This document shows positions 15,573 to 24,616 of a stretch of 52,006 bases of DNA, piece by piece. Each line of letters starts with the position of its first letter. Within the stretch, counting starts at the first letter, position 1. The stretch spans positions 1 through 52,006 of the forward strand of contig NZ_PNBY01000048.1 of the NCBI RefSeq assembly GCF_005886875.1. The letters are read 5' to 3'. Source of the DNA: Pseudoalteromonas aurantia. Lineage in GTDB: Bacteria > Pseudomonadota > Gammaproteobacteria > Enterobacterales > Alteromonadaceae. Under the pieces are notes generated by a model. That model had not been told where the DNA came from, did not search any database, and saw nothing but the letters and a program-made list of their open reading frames with translations. Made by a program: the position numbers and the translations under genes.

Positions 15573-16439
15573 CTAAATTAATGTTGCTTGATGAATTCGT
15601 GATCTAAATTCACTTGGCGTACATAGTTTTATGGCTAAGAAACGCCGGTTAAAATTGGAGATATTATTAAAACCGCATTGGTCGCTTATGACCGAAATAG
15701 GCACTGAGCTGTTGACTAATAGTTTACAGGCCTTAGCTATTCTTAGTTGGTTAATAAACTCTGTCACGGTGCATTCAGTGCGCTTTTTAAAAAAACGATG
15801 AAAGTGATTGGTACTCATATGGGTGTATTGAGCGAGGGAGTCGACACTGAGAGGATCGCAGTAATTGTCATAAATATAATTGAGCACTTTTTCAAATTTA
15901 TCTTTTGCGGGATCTAGCGTTCTTGGAAATGAAAATTCTTGACTAGATAGAGTCTGTGATTCGTTAGTACTTAACGTATACAGTAAAGACATTAATAAGT
16001 TGAATCGATGAAGCGGATCTGCACTGCCTATTGTTTCAAAAAGAGGAAGCAGAGATTTTGCCGTTTGCTCGCTAAAACGCACTCCGCAGCGTGCTTTGCG
16101 TAATAAGTGATTTAAATCTGCGAGTTCTGGATTGTTTTGTACTAACCCTTCAATCCATTGAGAAGGGACCTGTGCAACATGTACCAGCTGTTCTGTTCCG
16201 TCATGATTGGGCTGTGATTGCCAAGTATGTGGTAAATCTGGACCGAGTAATACCAAGTCAAAGTCACCGTATGGTGCTATGTGATCACCAATATGGCTCA
16301 CGCCTTGGCTATTTAAGGTTAAACAAATCTCATATTCGGCATGATAGTGCCAATTGAACGGGATTTCGTTTAATTTATAGAGGCAATATCGCCATGAACA
16401 GTTGTCTGACGGGATGATTTTCTCACATAAAGCTCTCAT
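15573..16439 (-). CDS. AraC-family transcriptional regulator
   Basis: 288 residues. The N-terminal half is a cupin-like sensor domain (NWHYHAEYEICLTLNSQGVSHIGDH near 28-52, with a His cluster). The C-terminal ~100 residues carry two helix-turn-helix motifs: LSVDSLAQYTHMSTNHFHRFFKKRT, then PISVISDQCGFNNISNFNRRF and the closing TPSEFR. It is divergent from the amino-sugar receptor gene, separated by about 310 bases, and therefore is a good candidate activator of the receptor-permease-kinase-hexosaminidase cluster. The ligand is unknown; a sugar is inferred only from context. GGAGCGAT-like bases precede the start. Confidence 0.85.
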   Translation of the reverse strand: MRALCEKIIPSDNCSWRYCLYKLNEIPFNWHYHAEYEICLTLNSQGVSHIGDHIAPYGDFDLVLLGPDLPHTWQSQPNHDGTEQLVHVAQVPSQWIEGLVQNNPELADLNHLLRKARCGVRFSEQTAKSLLPLFETIGSADPLHRFNLLMSLLYTLSTNESQTLSSQEFSFPRTLDPAKDKFEKVLNYIYDNYCDPLSVDSLAQYTHMSTNHFHRFFKKRTECTVTEFINQLRIAKACKLLVNSSVPISVISDQCGFNNISNFNRRFLAIKLCTPSEFRSRIHQATLI

Positions 16440-16537
16440 AAATCGCTCCTTTTATTTAAGCTTAACAAGTTATTAATACATGATGATTAGTTAAGCACCT
16501 TAAAGTAATACGATTCAATTAACCATTAGTACAATCC

Positions 16538-16566
16538 TTGCATTTATTGCTGTAACTTACTAAAAA
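16538..16566 (+). promoter_or_regulatory. Possible promoter of the TonB receptor gene
   Basis: TTGCAT (16538-16543) and TAAAAA (16561-16566) are 17 bases apart, followed by an AT-rich tract. The match to the sigma-70 consensus is moderate; it precedes the NagR-like palindrome by about 40 bases. Confidence 0.3.
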
Positions 16567-16605
16567 ATATATATTAATTTTTCATTTCATGTGAATTACA
16601 CGTTA

Positions 16606-16619
16606 TGACAGCGATGTCA
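16606..16619 (+). promoter_or_regulatory. NagR-like operator palindrome
   Basis: TGACAGCGATGTCA has perfect 5-base arms around a 4-base centre. As I recall, the LacI-family GlcNAc repressor NagR of Shewanella and relatives binds a TGACARCGYTGTCA-type site, and this differs by one central base. It lies about 130 bases upstream of the receptor start. No LacI-family gene is in the window, so the regulator would be encoded elsewhere. Confidence 0.5.
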
Positions 16620-16748
16620 GGTAGGTAGGTGAGTACTAATAGATGATAGATATTGCGCACTTTTATTAAAAGCAACTGTTGAAATAAGGGGGTACCAAAA
16701 ATCTTGGTAGTAAATGTGAAACTATCTAACAATTATCAGAGGAATGAC

Positions 16749-19712
16749 ATGAACAACAAGAGATCATTCAAGCTTTCCCTTATCAGTTACGCAATTTTAG
16801 CAGGTGTTATGTCTAGTCATGCCTTAGCGGTTGACGGGCAAAGTGAAGAGGAACTTGAAGTAATCGAAGTGCGTGGTATTCGGGCTTCTACAGAAAAAAG
16901 TTTAAATACCAAGCGCTTTGCTGATGGGGTTGTTGACTCCATCACAGCTGAAGACATTGGTAAGCTTCCAGATGCGACTATTGCAGATTCGCTGCAACGT
17001 ATTCCTGGTATTCAAATTAGGCGAAGTGCGGGTGAAGGGTCGACGATTAATGTTCGTGGTATGCCTCAAGTCACGACGCTTCTTAATGGCGAACAGTTTT
17101 TAAGTGCCGGTTCATTAACGAAGGTACAGCCAGACTTTACAGACATTCCATCAAGCATGGTTGGGGCAATGAATGTGATGAAGTCACCGACTGCAGACAC
17201 ACTGGCTGGTGGGATCTCTGGTACCGTTGATTTGCAAACGAGAAAGCCGTTTGATTTAGCTGAGGGATTTACTGGTGCTGCGTCAATTGAAGCTGCAAGG
17301 GGTTCTTACTCTAAAGAAACAGACCCTAAAGCCATGGTTTTCGCAGGCTACAACGCAGATAAGTTTGCGGTGTTAGCTACCTTATCAAAAGATGAAGTGA
17401 CGCTGGCAAACTATCGTTTAGGTGCAACGAATCATGGTTGGGTTGGAGCTGTCCCTGAATCTGGGGAGTGTTGGTATTGTCCGCAAACAGATATGAATGG
17501 TGATGGTGATACAAATGATGCGGAGTACACGTACGTCAGCTATGGGATGGTTAATCGTTTTACTGAACGTGAAAGAACGGGGGCTAATGTTAGTTTTCAA
17601 GCCCAGCTATCAGACACATTCGAATTAAATGCCGATGTGTTTTATACCAAAATGGATGATGCAGATCGCCAGAGAGGGTTAATGGCTGACAATGCATGGG
17701 GCGGGCATTGGCAATGGCAAGATCAACATGATCCAATTAATCGAGGTGAAATATTAGCGTCGGGCCATAGCTTATATACTGCTCAAGATATTACTTTGAA
17801 TGCCCCTCGTGTGGTTGCACACTCAGAAAGCCACACCAATAAAAGAAAATCGACCAACTACAATATTGAACTTGTTTACCAAGGTGACGGGCCTTTTTCA
17901 GCAAAAATGCGCTTGATTACAGCGGATGCGTCTCGAAATCATACCGAAAACGTTGCTCAAGGATATTTAACCAATGGTTTGGCGCATGGCCTTCGTCGTA
18001 ATGAAGGGAATGGCCCGATAGCCGTGAACCCGGATGGGTATGGTCCAAATACAGTGCCTATGCGCTTTGATTTTACGGGTAAATATGCGACGTTAACGCC
18101 GCCGTCATCATTACAGGGTGAAGCATTTGGTTCTAATATTAATCGTTATTCCGTCACATCAACTTACTCGGAGAATAATTATGATGAAGACGCGTCCTTA
18201 GATGTATTGCGGTTGGATGGTGATTATGAGTTTGATACCGATCATTTAAATGCCATGCGTTTTGGCGTACGTTTTTCTGAGCGAGATATTTCACGAGATC
18301 AATATGTGCTATTGGCACCATTTAATAACCCTGTGGGTGAGGGGAGCGTTAATGTTATGTGGAAAGACCAAGGGTTAGCTGCTTTTGATACAGACGGAAG
18401 TGGCGGTACGCCAAGTGCCTCCGCAGGTGATTTAACCATGGGCCATGATAATCTGATCACTTTTGCGAGCTTACCTGAAGGCTGGGTGCAATCGGTTTCT
18501 GATTTTGGCCCTAATAGCATCGGTAGTATCTACTTTATTGATCCAAAGCAATTAGATGATCCTTTTGCTTTCCAAAATAGGTTTTATCCGGGAAATGTAC
18601 GAGGCATGGTACCCGGCAGTTCATACAAAGTGACCGAGCAGACGCAGTCTCTTTATTGGCGAGCAGACTTTTCTGGGGATAATTACCGAGCTAATGCGGG
18701 TTTCCAATACATTAAAACTGATTTGGAAATAGCGCAAAACGTGATAGGAGAGTCTATTTGTACTAACTGCCCAGGCACCGTTGCCGAAGATGCTGGCGAT
18801 GTGATCACAGATAAGTCTTTTTCAGATTTTTTACCATCGTTCAATTTAAGCGTTAATTTAAGTGATGATGTTGTCTATCGTGCTGCGTGGGGTAAGACAA
18901 TGACAAAACTGGATCTTCAGCAAATTGCGGGGGGGTTAACCATCAGCCGTACTCGGGCGGGTGATGACTTGGCTGCTCGAGAAGGTATTTCTCCAGACTT
19001 ACTTATAGCGACAAATGCTACGATGCAAGGAAACCCAGAGTTAAACCCTTGGCGAGCAGAAAATAGCGATATGGCTGTAGAGTGGTATTTCTCACCGAGT
19101 GCGATGGCGAGTATTGGTATCTTCAATATAAAATTGGCTTCATTCATTGAATCAAGTACTTGGTTGCAGGCTATGCCTGACGGTGATGAAGTCATTCGCA
19201 GAGAAGTTACCGTTAATGGCTTAGTTAATGGTGCTGGTGGCACCATGAGCGGTGCTGAATTTTCATATCAGCAAGCGTTCGACTTTTTACCTGGTATGTG
19301 GAGTGGGTTAGGGGCGTCTTTTAACTATACCTATAGCGATAGTGAAAGTGGTCGCACTGATTTAGATGGTGAAGCGCTGCCGTTAGAAGATAATTCTAAA
19401 GAATCTGCCAATGCAGTACTGTGGTATGAAAAATCAGGGTTTCAATTTAGATTGGCGGCTAATTACCGCTCTAAGCGCTTAGCTGAAATTTCGGTTCCTT
19501 ATGGTATGGGTGATACGGCAATTTGGACTGAACCTACGACATACATTGATGTGTCAGCCAGTTATGAGGTAGATGATAATTTCACGGTGTTTATGTCGGG
19601 CAGCAATCTGACCGAAGAATATGAAACCAATTACGCACAGTGGAAAGATAATCGTATTTCTCAAAACATTTATGAGCGACGACTCACGTTTGGTCTTCGT
19701 GCACGCTGGTAA
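16749..19712 (+). CDS. TonB-dependent outer-membrane receptor, probably for chito-oligosaccharides or GlcNAc
   Basis: 987 residues from ATG 16749, preceded by AGAGGA; a TTG 45 bases upstream is rejected. A signal peptide ends near SSHALA. The plug opens with IEVRGIRASTEKSLNTKR, ADGVVDSITAEDIGKLPDATIADSLQRIPGIQI and NVRGMPQ, the hallmark of the long carbohydrate-type receptors first described in Xanthomonas and Caulobacter (TIGR01782-like). A 22-strand barrel follows and ends in the aromatic LRARW. It imports oligosaccharides across the outer membrane using TonB energy. The substrate is inferred from the downstream permease, ROK kinase and GH20 enzyme. It leads the cluster, with a palindromic operator in its leader. 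Confidence 0.88.
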   Translation: MNNKRSFKLSLISYAILAGVMSSHALAVDGQSEEELEVIEVRGIRASTEKSLNTKRFADGVVDSITAEDIGKLPDATIADSLQRIPGIQIRRSAGEGSTINVRGMPQVTTLLNGEQFLSAGSLTKVQPDFTDIPSSMVGAMNVMKSPTADTLAGGISGTVDLQTRKPFDLAEGFTGAASIEAARGSYSKETDPKAMVFAGYNADKFAVLATLSKDEVTLANYRLGATNHGWVGAVPESGECWYCPQTDMNGDGDTNDAEYTYVSYGMVNRFTERERTGANVSFQAQLSDTFELNADVFYTKMDDADRQRGLMADNAWGGHWQWQDQHDPINRGEILASGHSLYTAQDITLNAPRVVAHSESHTNKRKSTNYNIELVYQGDGPFSAKMRLITADASRNHTENVAQGYLTNGLAHGLRRNEGNGPIAVNPDGYGPNTVPMRFDFTGKYATLTPPSSLQGEAFGSNINRYSVTSTYSENNYDEDASLDVLRLDGDYEFDTDHLNAMRFGVRFSERDISRDQYVLLAPFNNPVGEGSVNVMWKDQGLAAFDTDGSGGTPSASAGDLTMGHDNLITFASLPEGWVQSVSDFGPNSIGSIYFIDPKQLDDPFAFQNRFYPGNVRGMVPGSSYKVTEQTQSLYWRADFSGDNYRANAGFQYIKTDLEIAQNVIGESICTNCPGTVAEDAGDVITDKSFSDFLPSFNLSVNLSDDVVYRAAWGKTMTKLDLQQIAGGLTISRTRAGDDLAAREGISPDLLIATNATMQGNPELNPWRAENSDMAVEWYFSPSAMASIGIFNIKLASFIESSTWLQAMPDGDEVIRREVTVNGLVNGAGGTMSGAEFSYQQAFDFLPGMWSGLGASFNYTYSDSESGRTDLDGEALPLEDNSKESANAVLWYEKSGFQFRLAANYRSKRLAEISVPYGMGDTAIWTEPTTYIDVSASYEVDDNFTVFMSGSNLTEEYETNYAQWKDNRISQNIYERRLTFGLRARW

Positions 19713-19724
19713 AAATATAAGGCT

Positions 19725-19758
19725 TAAAGTAAGTGCTGCATGGGCGGCACTTACTTTA
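19725..19758 (+). terminator. Intercistronic hairpin between receptor and permease genes
   Basis: TAAAGTAAGTGC (19725-19736) and GCACTTACTTTA (19747-19758) form a perfect 12-bp stem with a 10-base loop, 13 bases after the receptor stop. No T-run follows. It could partly terminate transcription or protect the receptor mRNA, giving more receptor than permease. Confidence 0.5.
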
Positions 19759-19882
19759 TAAACAATGCTTTATAGAGTAAAAAACTCCCAAACCTAAGGC
19801 AATGCCCCCCTTGAGTCGAGTGTTTGTATCTCTACGAATACGCTCTATCGCTATTGCCTTATCTAAATTTTGAGGTAGGAAT

Positions 19883-21142
19883 ATGAACGTGAAATATGGG
19901 ATTGTGGTGTTGGTATTGATCACTTTTTTTATGGTGTCGTTTATGACCAATATTCTAGGTCCGATTTTTCCTGAACTCGTCGATGACTTTAATATTGGTA
20001 TTACGTTGGCCGGCTTTTTTCCGTTTGCTTTTTTTGTTGCCTACGCAGTAATGTCAATTCCCGCTGGCTTGCTGGTGCAGGCGAGAGGGGAAAAACCGGT
20101 GATGTTACTCGCATTCACGTTGGCTGGCGCTGGGTCTTTGAGCTTTGCGTTGTCTCCATCTTTTTTGGTGGCTATGTTTGCGTTATTTACCATCGGGTGT
20201 GCGATGGCCTTGTTACAAGTTGCTATTAATCCGCTGTTACGGGTAAGCGGAGGGAGTAAGCATTTCGCGATGTACTCAGTACTTGCACAACTTATGTTTG
20301 GCGGTGCAGCGACCTTGTCTCCGATAGTCTATAGCTCTTTTGTTGAAGGGATTACGCTGAATAAAGGAGTTGGCCGCTTTTTTATCGGATTAGTGCCTAG
20401 CTCAATGGCGTGGCTCAGCATGTATTGGCTGTTTGCTGCTTTGTGCTTGGGGATGGTGGTTTATATTTTGTTCACTCCGATAGCAAAGGTTGACCGTAAT
20501 TGTAATGAGTTACTTAGCGTAAAGCAGAGCTTAGCACTGTTGAAAAACCCGATAGTTGTAAAGTTTTTCTTTGCGATCGTCGCATATGTTGCTTTAGAGC
20601 AGGGTATTGCAAATTCAATTTCTTTGTTTTTACAGTCATATCATGGACTAGATGCGCACACTCATGGTGCGTATGCGGTGAGTCAGTTTTGGTTGCTGCT
20701 AACAGTAGGCTGTCTGATTGGATTATTATTCTTAAAGTTTTTTGATGCACAGAAGTTATTAATGATCTTTAGCATGGGTGCTGCTAGTGCTCTATTGCTT
20801 GCGCTATTTGGCAGTAAGTCAACGTCGCTGTTAAGTTTTTCGGCCGTCGGGTTCTTTTTATCTATTATGTGGTCGGTGCTGTTTTCACTCGCCCTTAACT
20901 CGATGCAAGTAGGCCATGGTGCAGTGGCAGGTATTTTGTGCACGGGGATTGTAGGAGGCGCTATTGCGTCTCCTATTTTAGGGTTGTTGAGTGAGCTGAT
21001 TGGCTCTCAGCAAATTGCAATGCTGGTCTTGTTGATCCCACTTGGCTATATATTCAGTGTTGGCATATGGGCTAAACCCCTGATTAATAATCATACGGTG
21101 AGTTTATTTAATCGTCGAACAGAGGTGTCACAATCATTATGA
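19883..21142 (+). CDS. MFS sugar permease, probably for N-acetylglucosamine
   Basis: 419 residues with 12 predicted membrane helices of the FucP/GluP/NagP type (opening FMVSFMTNILGPIFPELVDDF; GLLVQARGEKPVML as the loop 2-3 motif; ALLQVAINPLLRVSGG in helix 5, whose Asn-Pro is typical of this group). It sits downstream of the receptor and overlaps the ROK kinase gene by 4 bp (ATGA), so the two are translationally coupled. Likely role: proton- or sodium-driven import of the monosaccharide freed in the periplasm. The exact sugar is inferred from the cluster (GH20 plus kinase). TAGGAAT upstream serves as a ribosome-binding site. Confidence 0.82.
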   Translation: MNVKYGIVVLVLITFFMVSFMTNILGPIFPELVDDFNIGITLAGFFPFAFFVAYAVMSIPAGLLVQARGEKPVMLLAFTLAGAGSLSFALSPSFLVAMFALFTIGCAMALLQVAINPLLRVSGGSKHFAMYSVLAQLMFGGAATLSPIVYSSFVEGITLNKGVGRFFIGLVPSSMAWLSMYWLFAALCLGMVVYILFTPIAKVDRNCNELLSVKQSLALLKNPIVVKFFFAIVAYVALEQGIANSISLFLQSYHGLDAHTHGAYAVSQFWLLLTVGCLIGLLFLKFFDAQKLLMIFSMGAASALLLALFGSKSTSLLSFSAVGFFLSIMWSVLFSLALNSMQVGHGAVAGILCTGIVGGAIASPILGLLSELIGSQQIAMLVLLIPLGYIFSVGIWAKPLINNHTVSLFNRRTEVSQSL

Positions 21143-21993
21143 GTGGTATTTTGTGTATTGATTTAGGTGGGACTAAAGTCCATGTTGCTGAGGTTTCTAA
21201 TAATGGTCTTGGCACTGTACATCGTTATGATGTGCCTTCACAAGGTTCAAAGCAAGCGGTTTTAGCGTTCATTGAACAGATCATCGCAGCGCACCTAAGT
21301 GTGCGATGTATAGGTATTTCGATCGGCTTACCAAGCTGTGTAAGAGTCGCTGATGGCTATATTATAGAAACGGTTAATATTCCAAATTTTCATTCAATTT
21401 CATTGAAAGAGTGGCTATACAAGAAGTTCGCTTTACCGGTTGTGGTTCATAATGATGCTAACTGCTTTACATTTGGCGAGTATCAGTATGGGTCACATTT
21501 GCCGTGCAATAATTTGATAGGGATCACCTTAGGGACTGGGTTAGGTTCTGGGGTTGTGCTTAACGGAGAACTATATACCGGGAGTAATGGTTTTGCTGGA
21601 GAGTTTGGCAGTTTTACATATTTAGAAGGGATAGTAGAAGAGTATACCAGTGGACAATTTTTTAAGCAGTTGGGACTTGATGGCTCGCAAGAAGCAGAAA
21701 AAGCAAAGCTTGGAGATGCAAAATCGCAAGCTCTATTTAATCAATTTGGACAACACCTCGGCCATGCGATATCACTGATATTATTGGCATTTGATCCAGA
21801 TAAAATTGTGCTTGGTGGCTCAGTTACGCAGTCTTTTTCGCTATTCAAAAGCAGTATGTTCTCATCTTTTGATGAGCATAGTCACGACATGCTTGTATCA
21901 GAAGTGTGTATTCAACCAAGTCGATTACAATATGCCCCATTGTTAGGGTCATTTGCTTTATTTTTTAATGCCCCCATGCTAAGGAAATATTAA
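21139..21993 (+). CDS. ROK-family sugar kinase, probably GlcNAc kinase, without the usual zinc motif
   Basis: 284 residues. Seen: the phosphate-binding DLGGTK at 8-13, the catalytic Asp in HNDANC (D106), and the second phosphate loop ITLGTGLGSGVVLNGELY at 129-146. After GFAGEFGSFT (151-160) most ROK proteins have a CxCGxxGCxE zinc site; here the chain goes straight to YLEGIVEEYTSG, about ten residues shorter and without Cys. It starts inside the permease stop codon (ATGA) and its own stop abuts the GH20 start, so the three are one translational unit. Expected reaction: ATP-dependent 6-phosphorylation of GlcNAc or another hexosamine. Not all ROK kinases need zinc, so activity remains plausible. 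Confidence 0.82.
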   Translation: MSGILCIDLGGTKVHVAEVSNNGLGTVHRYDVPSQGSKQAVLAFIEQIIAAHLSVRCIGISIGLPSCVRVADGYIIETVNIPNFHSISLKEWLYKKFALPVVVHNDANCFTFGEYQYGSHLPCNNLIGITLGTGLGSGVVLNGELYTGSNGFAGEFGSFTYLEGIVEEYTSGQFFKQLGLDGSQEAEKAKLGDAKSQALFNQFGQHLGHAISLILLAFDPDKIVLGGSVTQSFSLFKSSMFSSFDEHSHDMLVSEVCIQPSRLQYAPLLGSFALFFNAPMLRKY

Positions 21994-24525
21994 ATGGTTA
22001 AGTATTTAATAGTAGTGTTGTTTATTATTAGTTTTAACGCTTTGGCATTAGAGCAGGTCGATTTAGATAAAATGTCACGTCAGTTAGATGTGAAATATAC
22101 ACTCATAGAGGCAAATGCCACATGCCCTGCATATGTGACGCAGTGTTACTTATCTGAGCTTGCACTCACATTACCGTATGATCTGTTAGATAAGAGTTGG
22201 GTCATTTATTTTAGTCAACTCATGCCAATCATACATGGTTCAAATCAGCAGTTTGACATCACGCATATTAATGGCGATCTGCATAAAATTAGCCCATCAG
22301 AGTCCTTTACTGGGTTTATTGCTGGGAAAGCGCATAAATTACGGTTTTATACACAAAATTCACAGATTACCCGCTCGGAGTTTATGCCTAATTATCTACT
22401 ATCAGACGCTAAGCAGGCGTTGGCAACGAAGGTTATTGTAAGTACTTTAGTGGATGAAGATACAACGACAGGTCTTGAAACTCAGCCCTACCTCGAACCG
22501 TTTACGACGTTATCACAACTAAGAACCAGTAAAAGTGACAAAACCCCTTGGATGGGGCCTCGTTATCACTTTGAAAATAGCCACAAACCACTTAAGACAA
22601 GCTTTCCTGAAGGGATCATTCCAAAGCCCAGCGCTATGCAGGTTACTTCTGATAAAAAAGTTGACCTGTCAGGCGGTATTCGCTTAGTACTTAATGGCAT
22701 CAAGCGAGATCGTATTTCAGCCGCGCTAGGAAGAATGTCGACTGTTGGAATAAACGAGCGAGAAAGTGGAGTATTGCTTGATATCTCATTACGCAAAAAG
22801 AGTGGAACGAGGGATGAAGCTTACACTTTGCTTGTGACAGAAGCGGGTATATATATTACTGCTAACACAAGTTCAGGGGCTTTTTATGCACTGCAAAGCT
22901 TGATGGGGTTATTTGATGGTAAATCTTTACTCGTTAATGAAGTGGAGATTAAAGATAGCCCTCACTACGAATTTCGCGGACTACATATAGATACTGCTAG
23001 AAATTTTCGCTCTAAACAGTTCGTGCTTGACACCATCAAGCATATGGCTAGTTATAAATTAAATCGCTTACATTTACATTTGGCCGATGATGAAGGTTGG
23101 CGGTTAGAAATTGATGGATTGCCCGAGTTAACCGAAGTGGGAGGGTATCGCTGTTTTGATTTATCAGAACAAAACTGCTTATTACCGCAACTGGGCGCGG
23201 GGAACGATAAGGGGTCATCAGTAAATGGATATTACAATCGCCAAGACTATATTGATATTCTTCGTTATGCTGATAAGCATCATATTACGGTGATCCCATC
23301 GCTTGATATGCCCGGACATTCTCGTGCAGCCATTGTATCTATGGAAGCGCGATATAGGCGTTTAACTGCGCTTGGTAAGTATGAAGCAGCGCAAAAGTAT
23401 CGTCTAGTCGACACTGATGACAAGACAGTATATCGCTCTATTCAACATTATAACGACAACACATTAAATGTCTGCTTGCCTCAGACCTATGCATTTATTG
23501 ATAAAGTATTAAACGGTGTACAAGGTTTGCATCGCCAAGCGGGCGTGCCGTTAAATACGTACCATATTGGTGCCGATGAAACTGCTGGTGCTTGGTTAAA
23601 TTCGCCCGCTTGTAAAACCTTGCTTAAGACCTACGGATCATTAAATGGTTATTTTATTGAACGTGTTAGCCAAATGGTGACTGCAAAAGGAGTACAAGTT
23701 GCGGCATGGAGTGATGGTTTAGGAGACGTACGTGTGCATAACATGCCTACGAATGTGCAAAGCAATGTATGGGGAACGTTGGCCGAGGGCGGACATGTAG
23801 TTTCACATGAACATATTAATAGAAAGTGGCAAGTCGTTATTTCTAACCCTGATGTAACCTATTTTGATTTCCCATATACATCACATCCTATGGAGCGGGG
23901 TAATCACTGGGCGACGAGAGCGGTAGATACTCGTAAGGTGTTTGAGTTTATGCCTGATAATTTACCAGCCCATGCAGAGGTTTGGCGAAATAGCCGTTAT
24001 CACCATTACGAGGCGAACGATACTCAAAGTGGGCTAAACGAAGGAGTTACGGCTGCGGGTATTCAAGCACATTTATGGTCTGAAATGATCCGCACAGACA
24101 AGCAAGCCGAGTACATGTTATACCCGCGTTTACTGGCGTTTGCCGAGCGGGCATGGCATAAACCCAAATGGGCATTGGAGTATAAAAAAGGGCGTATATA
24201 TAGCGTATCTTCCGAGTATTTTGACAAAACAGCACAATTAGAAAGAGACGCTGATTGGCAGCGTTTTATTAGTATTTTAGGCTACAAGGAATTACCAAAG
24301 CTCGCCAAAGAAGGTGTTTTCTATCGTATTCCACATGTTGCTATTGGGTTGCATAAAAACGGAGAAATGATCTTTTTCACCCCTATACCAGGGTTTGATA
24401 TTGAAATAAAAACGGCGCAAGGCTGGCAACCAGCACACGGAGGTATTCCTTTAGCTCACCTGCGAGCTGTACGTGCAAGAAAAGGGGATCGAGTGGGTAG
24501 AACACAATTAATGCACAATCACTAA
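21994..24525 (+). CDS. GH20 beta-N-acetylhexosaminidase (chitobiase type)
   Basis: 843 residues with a signal peptide (MVKYLIVVLFIISFNALA), hence periplasmic or outer-membrane. Domain order: an N-terminal carbohydrate-binding CHB_HEX-like region (about 20-170), a GH20b domain (about 200-325) and the TIM-barrel catalytic domain from FRGLHIDTARNF. The catalytic pair is D528-E529 in YHIGADETAGAW; RLHLHLADDEGWRLEI and IPSLDMPGHSRA are further substrate-pocket blocks. A C-terminal strand domain closes it. It releases terminal GlcNAc (or GalNAc) from chitobiose and related oligosaccharides. The ATG follows the kinase TAA with no gap, and AGGAAATATTAA provides the binding site. Confidence 0.93.
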   Translation: MVKYLIVVLFIISFNALALEQVDLDKMSRQLDVKYTLIEANATCPAYVTQCYLSELALTLPYDLLDKSWVIYFSQLMPIIHGSNQQFDITHINGDLHKISPSESFTGFIAGKAHKLRFYTQNSQITRSEFMPNYLLSDAKQALATKVIVSTLVDEDTTTGLETQPYLEPFTTLSQLRTSKSDKTPWMGPRYHFENSHKPLKTSFPEGIIPKPSAMQVTSDKKVDLSGGIRLVLNGIKRDRISAALGRMSTVGINERESGVLLDISLRKKSGTRDEAYTLLVTEAGIYITANTSSGAFYALQSLMGLFDGKSLLVNEVEIKDSPHYEFRGLHIDTARNFRSKQFVLDTIKHMASYKLNRLHLHLADDEGWRLEIDGLPELTEVGGYRCFDLSEQNCLLPQLGAGNDKGSSVNGYYNRQDYIDILRYADKHHITVIPSLDMPGHSRAAIVSMEARYRRLTALGKYEAAQKYRLVDTDDKTVYRSIQHYNDNTLNVCLPQTYAFIDKVLNGVQGLHRQAGVPLNTYHIGADETAGAWLNSPACKTLLKTYGSLNGYFIERVSQMVTAKGVQVAAWSDGLGDVRVHNMPTNVQSNVWGTLAEGGHVVSHEHINRKWQVVISNPDVTYFDFPYTSHPMERGNHWATRAVDTRKVFEFMPDNLPAHAEVWRNSRYHHYEANDTQSGLNEGVTAAGIQAHLWSEMIRTDKQAEYMLYPRLLAFAERAWHKPKWALEYKKGRIYSVSSEYFDKTAQLERDADWQRFISILGYKELPKLAKEGVFYRIPHVAIGLHKNGEMIFFTPIPGFDIEIKTAQGWQPAHGGIPLAHLRAVRARKGDRVGRTQLMHNH

Positions 24526-24616
24526 TATACCGGTATGGAATAAAAGGCGTTGTGTTCACATTTGCAGCATTAGGAGAACGAAGCCGCTGGCCTAACAGTG
24601 TGCTTCGTTTCTCATG

